Positions 1 to 4,015 of a DNA stretch of 5,790 nucleotides are shown piece by piece. Location: positions 1 through 5,790 of the forward strand of contig CALARM010000549.1 of the NCBI GenBank assembly GCA_937888925.1, written 5' to 3'. Source of the DNA: an uncultured Synergistia bacterium. GTDB taxonomy: Bacteria > Eremiobacterota > SpSt-956 > JAKJGF01. The first letter of the stretch is position 1. The number at the start of each line of letters is the position of its first letter. A program made the position numbers and the translations under genes. The notes under the pieces were generated by a model. The model was given only the letters and a program-made list of their open reading frames with translations. It was not told the origin of the DNA and made no database searches.

Positions 1-2
1 GT

Positions 3-80
3 CAGGCAGAAGCTGATAAAATGGTTACGAACTTATTTGGAGCGGTACTTAGTTTTGTAAATCTATTAATTAGTGAATAG
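3..80 (+). CDS. C-terminal end of a convergent gene (partial, unidentified)
   Basis: An open frame enters from the left edge and ends at TAG (78-80), giving 25 residues that end in VLSFVNLLISE. The frame has many G-initial codons and AT-rich third positions, as expected for coding DNA in an AT-rich genome. Frame 1 is also open to a stop at 58-60, but its third positions are GC-rich, so I prefer frame 3. The tail is hydrophobic and may be amphipathic; no family can be named. If real, the gene converges with the minus-strand cluster, with 61 bases between the two stops. Its last codons already overlap the heptad repeat array. So short an open frame can occur by chance. Confidence 0.42.
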   Translation, partial: QAEADKMVTNLFGAVLSFVNLLISE

Positions 81-142
81 TGAGTAGTGAAAAGTGAAAA
101 GTAAGTAAAATATAATTTTTTTCACTTTTCACTTTTCACTAT
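71..142. repeat. Inverted array of 7-base repeats (GTGA / TCAC core)
   Basis: On the plus strand five heptads run from 71 to 105: TAGTGAA, TAGTGAG, TAGTGAA, AAGTGAA, AAGTAAG. After an AT-rich spacer the opposite orientation follows from 122 to 142: TCACTTT, TCACTTT, TCACTAT. The two halves are inverted copies. The array fills nearly all of the gap between the convergent stops and overlaps the left-hand stop codon. Its 7-base period and GTGA/TCAC core recur in two other gaps of this window. Confidence 0.85.
85..141. terminator. Perfect 18-bp stem-loop between convergent genes, possible bidirectional terminator
   Basis: Bases 85-102 are exactly complementary to 124-141 (18 bp, loop 103-123). 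The stem begins directly after the stop codon of the Ntn-hydrolase gene and lies between two convergent reading frames, the usual place for a bidirectional terminator. The stem is AT-rich and no clean U-run follows it on either strand, so it is not a textbook intrinsic terminator. It may act as a 3'-end stabiliser or be only a by-product of the inverted heptad array. Confidence 0.45.
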
Positions 143-1221
143 TATCTCAGGAGAGGTAACAATCTTGATTCGTCGGAAGCCCAGACATCAGAGGGATAAC
201 CCCTTAAAAATCTGTGAAGAGCTTTTTTGTCTTCCACCTGTTCCCATACTAAATTTGAAGCCCAGTCAAGATCCTTACTTTCATAAAGAAGTCCTTCTAC
301 CATTTCTTTAATGATAGTTTCTTTAATAAATCCGTATCTGCAGGCATGAATCATTTCGGAACAGAATCTGGAACGATGATCGTTTATTTCTATGAGTCTT
401 TCCTTCTCAGGTTTTTTACCGTCAAAAAGAAATATATTGAAATATCCTCCCACACCTATATTATTTAATGATGCTTCATTGACAGCATCTATAGCTGCAA
501 TTGTTCCTTCTATTTTATCTATTGTATTCTTTCTTTCTTCCAGAGTAAGATGATTGAAAAATCTGCTGAAAGAAACATTTGCCATATCGGAGCCGGAGCC
601 CTGTGCAACAAAACCTGAAGGAACCGGTTCATAAAAAGAATGACGCATCGAAAAAAGATATATCTGGAAACCTCCTGAAGGGTCATAACCTGCTATTATC
701 CCTGCATTGCCAAACACTGCTCCTGTCTGGTCTGTACCGGAAGAACCTGCTATCTCTTTCATGGCTTTTTCTATTATCTCTTTCGACTTTATTTTATATT
801 CCCTGCCATCTTTTTTATATTCACTCTGAATAAAATCATCTGTACTGAAACCAACCATGTTTTTAAGACATTCATTTATATGGTCATGTTTTACCTCTGT
901 TATGAGCTTGAATGTTAGTTCTGCAATATCCGGTATGGTGAGAAATTTTTCCGGCGGTCCTCCTTCCATTTCTACCTGTTTTTTATAAACTTCCAGAATT
1001 CTTTCTCTTATTTTGAAACGTAATTCATCACCTATGCTTGATGTCCCTGTATTTCCGTATGCAGCCACTATGCCATATCTTTCTATTATTTCCCCGGGCA
1101 CTACGGGGCGAATTTTATCTGCTCCGAATATTTTCATTCTGTCATCATTCCAGTGACGCTGTTCATCACATATCATAATACCTGAATAATCGTTAAAGCG
1201 AATAGCATTTATTGAAGTCAT
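142..1221 (-). CDS. Proteasome/HslV-like Ntn hydrolase, putatively catalytic subunit (divergent T1 family)
   Basis: Predicted 359-residue cytoplasmic protein with no signal peptide or membrane segment. The N-terminus MTSINAIRFN followed by G14-IMI-C-D-E20-Q-R22 resembles HslV and Anbu starts. Removal of Met would expose Thr2, the nucleophile position of N-terminal-nucleophile proteases, with no propeptide. Glu20 and Lys36 fall where proteasomes carry Asp/Glu17 and Lys33, allowing a two-residue insertion near the N-terminus. Y55-GNTGT matches the beta-turn around Gly47, I176-AGYDPSG the GGYD strand and Q207-GSGSD the GSG region. The expected D-x-x-S-G reads N254-I-G-V-G-G, so two accessory residues are changed. 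Length is well above HslV (about 175) and Anbu (about 245), largely through an extra segment at about 85-165. The ATG overlaps the paralogue's TGA as ATGA, with AGGAG 11 bases upstream, so translation is probably coupled. Fold assignment is fairly secure; catalytic activity and substrate are inferred. Confidence 0.72.
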   Translation of the reverse strand: MTSINAIRFNDYSGIMICDEQRHWNDDRMKIFGADKIRPVVPGEIIERYGIVAAYGNTGTSSIGDELRFKIRERILEVYKKQVEMEGGPPEKFLTIPDIAELTFKLITEVKHDHINECLKNMVGFSTDDFIQSEYKKDGREYKIKSKEIIEKAMKEIAGSSGTDQTGAVFGNAGIIAGYDPSGGFQIYLFSMRHSFYEPVPSGFVAQGSGSDMANVSFSRFFNHLTLEERKNTIDKIEGTIAAIDAVNEASLNNIGVGGYFNIFLFDGKKPEKERLIEINDHRSRFCSEMIHACRYGFIKETIIKEMVEGLLYESKDLDWASNLVWEQVEDKKALHRFLRGYPSDVWASDESRLLPLLR

Positions 1222-2276
1222 ACAAGAGAGTTCTCCTTTTTAAAAATATCATGACAGCTTATGGTTATTTTTTCCCTGTCCATTTTATAATTTCTCAAAC
1301 ATTTGTCCAGTTCAGACAGATCAGAAGCTTTTTCAAAGAGCAGTTCTTCACCTTTCTGCCAGGGCATGTTGTCAAATATAACAGACATAATTATTTTCAA
1401 TGTATCTTCTTTAGTAAGTAAATCCTCTCTGTAGGCTCTTACCGTTTCAATACATATATGAGAAGAACTGTCTGAAATTTCTTTCATATGTTCTCCTTCC
1501 GATGAAAGAAGAACAAGTCGAATATTTCCTCCTATCTGGCTGTAATGTTCCCACGATTCAATTACTGCATTAAATACTGTTAATACTCCTTCTTCTTTAC
1601 CAAGGCCTTTTCTTCTCTTATCTACATTATATCTGTTAATAGTGTTTGCAAATTCACTTCCTCCTGCATATTTACCTGCTCCAAGACAATCAAAACCGCA
1701 GGAATAAAAGGAGAGAACTCCATCCTGTTCCTTTATACAGTAGGCATGGAAGCCATCTGAAGCAACACCGGCAATACAGGCTTCATTGGAAGGTATTACC
1801 AGGGTAGTATCCAGAGATTTTTCTTTCATGTCTATTATATTTTCCACTCTCTTTCTGACTTTTTCCTGTTTTATCTGATAAACAGAACCGTTTCTTCTAT
1901 AAGATTCTGCCGTAAAATCATCTCTATTAAATCCGAAAAGGAACTGAAGTCTGTTATTAATTCTGCGGCCATGGACCTCCTGAAAAGCTTTAAGCACGAT
2001 TCGTGCGAGTTCTTCTACCTTCAGGGAACCGTAATTGCATGAAGAGAGGTATTGTGCCATATATTTTTTAGTAATAAGATATACTTCATAATGAAATGGT
2101 GGATAACCGGTACCTCCTGTAAATAATTCCACCCCTGCTTTTCTGACTTCTTCTGGAATACATGAATAAAGACTGTCTGAAAAAAAACTTTTACGATTCC
2201 GCAAAAACCAGCTCTCCTTATCAACACATATACAACCGGAATTCTGGTTAAAGCGCATAACACTGACTGTGGCCAA
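1218..2276 (-). CDS. Proteasome-like Ntn-hydrolase paralogue, predicted non-catalytic partner
   Basis: Predicted 352-residue cytoplasmic protein, paralogous to the downstream gene: MATVSVMRFNQNSG aligns without gaps to MTSINAIRFNDYSG. Further shared landmarks are T53-GGTG, A169-GVASDG, G199-AGKYAGGSEFAN and an IGGNIRL strand at 248-254. The residues expected for catalysis are missing. Ala2 replaces the nucleophilic Thr, Lys20 the acidic residue and Ser35 the lysine (anchored by flanking D34 and P41), while the D-x-x-S-G motif reads Y-S-Q-I-G-G. The frame is intact over its full length, so this is a maintained protein and not a decayed gene. The TTG start is chosen because it aligns with the paralogue and has AAGGAGGG at 6 bases; the internal ATG at codon 7 would cut the first beta strand. 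By analogy with inactive proteasome subunits, I infer a structural or regulatory partner of the downstream enzyme. Confidence 0.66.
   Translation of the reverse strand: MATVSVMRFNQNSGCICVDKESWFLRNRKSFFSDSLYSCIPEEVRKAGVELFTGGTGYPPFHYEVYLITKKYMAQYLSSCNYGSLKVEELARIVLKAFQEVHGRRINNRLQFLFGFNRDDFTAESYRRNGSVYQIKQEKVRKRVENIIDMKEKSLDTTLVIPSNEACIAGVASDGFHAYCIKEQDGVLSFYSCGFDCLGAGKYAGGSEFANTINRYNVDKRRKGLGKEEGVLTVFNAVIESWEHYSQIGGNIRLVLLSSEGEHMKEISDSSSHICIETVRAYREDLLTKEDTLKIIMSVIFDNMPWQKGEELLFEKASDLSELDKCLRNYKMDREKITISCHDIFKKENSLV
1233..1237 (-). promoter_or_regulatory. Ribosome binding site inside the upstream gene
   Basis: The minus strand reads AAAAGGAGAA here, 11 bases before the ATG at 1221. The site lies within the last codons of the upstream paralogue, which fits reinitiation or coupled translation across the ATGA overlap. 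Confidence 0.65.
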
Positions 2277-2282
2277 AAAAAA

Positions 2283-2290
2283 CCCTCCTT
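2283..2290 (-). promoter_or_regulatory. Strong ribosome binding site that fixes a TTG start
   Basis: Minus-strand AAGGAGGG lies 6 bases (all T) before the TTG at 2276. Its near-perfect complementarity to the 16S tail and its spacing support TTG over the ATG 18 bases further in. Confidence 0.75.
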
Positions 2291-2312
2291 AAATTTTAGA
2301 TTGTAATAAAAT

Positions 2313-2362
2313 CGTGATGTGTAATGAACAATACTCTGCATGGATATTCATCACACATCACG
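2313..2362 (-). other. Stem-loop in the intergenic leader of the proteasome-like pair
   Basis: Bases 2313-2328 pair with 2347-2362 over 16 positions. The one mismatch (2323 with 2352) becomes a G-U pair in minus-strand RNA. The loop is 2329-2346. The right arm is made of the first heptads of the neighbouring tandem array. The hairpin sits between the TPR gene and the first Ntn-hydrolase gene, 20 to 30 bases before the ribosome binding site. No U-run follows it, so processing or message stability is as likely as termination. Confidence 0.5.
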
Positions 2363-2392
2363 CATCACGCATCACGCATCACGCATCACGCA
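2351..2392. repeat. Tandem heptad array, five TCACGCA plus one TCACACA
   Basis: Six head-to-tail 7-base units: TCACACA at 2351-2357, then five exact TCACGCA copies at 2358-2392. The array ends at the base next to the TPR gene's stop codon (2393-2395). Five perfect copies suggest recent slippage or recent arrival. Plus-strand reading frames through it encode a THHASRI-type repeat, which is an artefact of the array. Confidence 0.93.
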
Positions 2393-3028
2393 TTAATATC
2401 TTTTTCTTCCGAAAAAATCTACAGATCTGTCTTTCTTTATTTTTGCTACCTGCTGTGCTCCTATTTTTCTATCACTGTAACCTTTATAAGCGAACCATAC
2501 AATAAATAGTATTATGAAAGAAACTATTACAACAACCCATAGCTTGATATCTTCTCCGAGTGTTCTGAAAGGTATATCTATTGTTAATTTATATTTTCTT
2601 GAAAGCTCATCTATATCCTTTATATAAGGAGATTTATTATCAAGCTTTACTGATTGATTAAACGCTTCCTGTGCTTCTTTAATTTTATCCACCTGTAAAT
2701 AGGCAAGACCAAGAGCAAAAAGAAGGACAGGCTTGTTTTTGTTATAAAACATCATTGTATCTGTTTTATCTTTATAAAAGGTAATGCACTGATCTATTTC
2801 TGCCGACGTATTCTTGCTTAATTGTTTGCAACTTTTAACATATATCTTATGAGCTTCCAGCAGATTTGCATCTTTTTTAATTATTTCAAGGGCCTCTTCT
2901 TTTGCTTTTGTATATCTTTTATTATCATAGTTATCCTTTGCCTTTCTCATAAGCTGACCGACAGTATCGGCACAGGCAACGGAATATACTATTACCATAA
3001 ATAGTAACAGAATTTTTATCTTATTCAT
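2393..3028 (-). CDS. Exported TPR protein with one C-terminal membrane helix (function unknown)
   Basis: Predicted 211 residues. Residues 1-20 form a signal peptide: basic MNKIK, hydrophobic ILLLFMVIVYSV, then A18-C-A20 as a signal peptidase I site. Cys19 is a poor lipobox match because the position three before it is Ser. Two TPR-like helical hairpins follow at about 24-57 (A..NYDNKRYTKAKEEALEI) and about 100-133 (LFALGLAYLQVDKIKEAQEAF). A single membrane helix spans about 163-182 (LWVVVIVSFIILFIVWFAYK), and a basic tail of about 28 residues ends FFGRKRY. The predicted layout has the TPR domain outside the membrane and a short basic tail in the cytoplasm. GGGAGGG lies 9 bases before the ATG. 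TPR folds usually bind peptides or partner proteins; the partner is unknown. It precedes the two proteasome-like genes by 116 bases and may share their transcript, but it should lie on the other side of the membrane from them. Confidence 0.75.
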   Translation of the reverse strand: MNKIKILLLFMVIVYSVACADTVGQLMRKAKDNYDNKRYTKAKEEALEIIKKDANLLEAHKIYVKSCKQLSKNTSAEIDQCITFYKDKTDTMMFYNKNKPVLLFALGLAYLQVDKIKEAQEAFNQSVKLDNKSPYIKDIDELSRKYKLTIDIPFRTLGEDIKLWVVVIVSFIILFIVWFAYKGYSDRKIGAQQVAKIKKDRSVDFFGRKRY

Positions 3029-3069
3029 AGAAATTATCCCTCCCGTTTAAAGCATTTATTATAAATCCT

Positions 3070-3099
3070 ATTATAACGGAAAAAAAACCCAAAAAGCAA
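3070..3099 (-). promoter_or_regulatory. Candidate sigma70-type promoter before the TPR gene
   Basis: On the minus strand TTGCTT (3099-3094) is followed after 18 bases by a perfect TATAAT (3075-3070), about 42 bases upstream of the ATG. The -35 is only a partial match. A second TATAAT at 3115-3110 lacks a recognisable -35. In AT-rich DNA such matches are common, so position before a gene is the main support. It would drive the TPR gene and possibly both proteasome-like genes. Confidence 0.42.
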
Positions 3100-3162
3100 C
3101 ATATAAAAAATTATAGTACATGTCATGGTAGTGTTTTTTTACGACAGGTAAATTTATTAAAT

Positions 3163-3176
3163 CGTAACGCGTAACG
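3163..3176. repeat. CGTAACG heptad doublet
   Basis: CGTAACG occurs twice in direct succession and runs into a G6 stretch. It has the same 7-base period as the other arrays but a different core. Alone it could be chance; it is listed because it lies in the same gap as another heptad array. The rest of the 3029-3242 gap holds the TPR promoter and ribosome site and no gene that I can support. Confidence 0.45.
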
Positions 3177-3203
3177 GGGGGAACAGATTCTCATACTTTG
3201 CTG

Positions 3204-3231
3204 TGACCTTTCACTACTCACTACTTACTAC
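3204..3231. repeat. Tandem heptad array, TCACTAC type
   Basis: Two exact TCACTAC units (3211-3224) are followed by TTACTAC (3225-3231) and preceded by a degenerate TGACCTT (3204-3210). The array ends about 11 bases from the methyltransferase stop codon, on its downstream side. It shares period, core and stop-proximal position with the arrays at 71-142 and 2351-2392. Unlike those, it has no nearby inverted partner longer than 6 bases. Confidence 0.75.
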
Positions 3232-3242
3232 TTCATCTGAGG

Positions 3243-3824
3243 TTATTTTTTCGACACCTCAAAATAAACCTGTTTTGTAATATTAAAAAATGGGAACTGA
3301 TAGACTCTTTTTATGTCATTAATTTCAAGCTCATGACAGTTAAAAACTTCTTTCCATTGCAAAAATGGAAGAAAATTAAGAGGAATATTGACTGTCCAGG
3401 ACTCAAGATGATTCCCTATCCAGTCATGGGAATAAAGTATAAATTTTTCAAGGAAATTTGTATATACTTCTTCAATGATAATTATTTTCTTTCTTGTTAC
3501 TCTTATTAATTCTTTCAGAGAAGCAGCAACATCCAGGCAGTGGTGAAGTACAAAAACAGCAAGGGATGCATCAAAAGAATTATCTTCAAAAGGGAGCTTC
3601 CCCCCTTCGTAATTTAAAAGGGGTAATTCTGTGAGATTATTATCAACCATATCAATTCCTACTATATTCATATCTGTATTCTTTGTCAGATATCTGGTAA
3701 GTACCATATTGCCGCAACCATAGTCAAGAAGTGAAGAACAGTTATCTGTAGATTTGATTATATATTTACCAAGTCTCTCTGCCCGTAATTTTAAAATAGG
3801 ACCATAAAATAACTTCTGTAACAA
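3243..3824 (-). CDS. Class I SAM-dependent methyltransferase (Methyltransf_11-like), substrate unknown
   Basis: Predicted 193 residues from the TTG at 3824, a short cytoplasmic Rossmann-fold methyltransferase. Motif I is LLDYGCGN (32-39), the glycine-rich SAM loop. The strand V55-GIDMVDNN supplies acidic Asp58, which normally binds the SAM ribose. F84-DASLAVFVLHH matches motif IV, and a following helix plus the strand KKIIIIEE (about 112-119) completes the core. The C-terminal part, rich in aromatic residues (H133-DWIG, W143, FLPFLQW), probably forms the substrate cap. Nothing identifies the substrate; small molecules, lipids or quinone-like compounds are all typical of the family. The TTG has no Shine-Dalgarno site. 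An AGGAG-type site lies 8 bases before an in-frame ATT at 3845, which would add seven residues (about 200 in total). Large gaps on both sides suggest it is transcribed on its own. Confidence 0.85.
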   Translation of the reverse strand: MLQKLFYGPILKLRAERLGKYIIKSTDNCSSLLDYGCGNMVLTRYLTKNTDMNIVGIDMVDNNLTELPLLNYEGGKLPFEDNSFDASLAVFVLHHCLDVAASLKELIRVTRKKIIIIEEVYTNFLEKFILYSHDWIGNHLESWTVNIPLNFLPFLQWKEVFNCHELEINDIKRVYQFPFFNITKQVYFEVSKK

Positions 3825-3853
3825 AATTTTTTGTCTGACTAAAATATTTAACG

Positions 3854-3858
3854 CCTCC
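3854..3858 (-). promoter_or_regulatory. Ribosome binding site pointing to an ATT start
   Basis: Minus-strand CAGGAGGCG places GGAGG 8 bases before an ATT codon (3845-3843) that is in frame with the methyltransferase. The nearest standard start, TTG at 3824, is 29 bases from GGAGG, too far for normal initiation. Either the rare AUU start is used or the site is fortuitous. Confidence 0.5.
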
Positions 3859-3955
3859 TGTAATAGTATTTTCTGCCAGATAAATTATTTAGATAAACTG
3901 CCTCTACTTAATTTTCATCTAAAGCTTTATTTTACGCCATTAAAAATGAAAATTC

Positions 3956-3983
3956 CCTATATTAAATTAATAATTATTCTCAA
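3956..3983 (-). promoter_or_regulatory. Candidate promoter before the methyltransferase
   Basis: On the minus strand TTGAGA (3983-3978, five of six matches to TTGACA) is followed after 16 bases by TATAGG (3961-3956, four of six matches). It lies in the gap after the kinase gene and would leave a leader of roughly 100 bases. The surroundings are very AT-rich, so a chance match is possible. Confidence 0.33.
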
Positions 3984-4015
3984 AAAATGTAATAAATCCT
4001 TCCACAATATAAAAT

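Noticed and set aside
1..60. Alternative plus-strand frame 1 ending at TAA 58-60
   Set aside because: It is open, but its third codon positions are GC-rich, unlike the rest of this AT-rich window. Frame 3 has better coding character.
579..1421. Plus-strand frames at 579-833 and 1212-1421
   Set aside because: They are antisense shadows of the two proteasome-like genes, with biased composition and no family features.
1218..2276. Upstream paralogue as a pseudogene
   Set aside because: It has an excellent ribosome site, an intact frame of full family length and a precise ATGA junction to the next gene. Only the catalytic residues are changed.
2300..2328. Promoter just before the inactive paralogue (TTCATT, 17 bases, TACAAT on the minus strand)
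   Set aside because: The -35 matches only three of six bases and lies in the left arm of the hairpin. In such AT-rich DNA this is not convincing.
2351..2392. CRISPR-like array
   Set aside because: Units are 7 bases long with no spacers, and no cas gene is present.
2314..2509. Plus-strand reading frames encoding a repeated THHASRI-like peptide
   Set aside because: The peptide repeat is produced by the TCACGCA heptads, whose 7-base period gives a repeating peptide every 21 bases. The frames then run antisense through the end of the TPR gene.
3910..3954. Inverted repeat AATTTTCAT / ATGAAAATT as a terminator of the kinase gene
   Set aside because: The stem is 9 bp of nearly pure A-T with a 27-base loop and no U-run, so it would be very weak. 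The rest of the 3859-4015 gap shows no gene.
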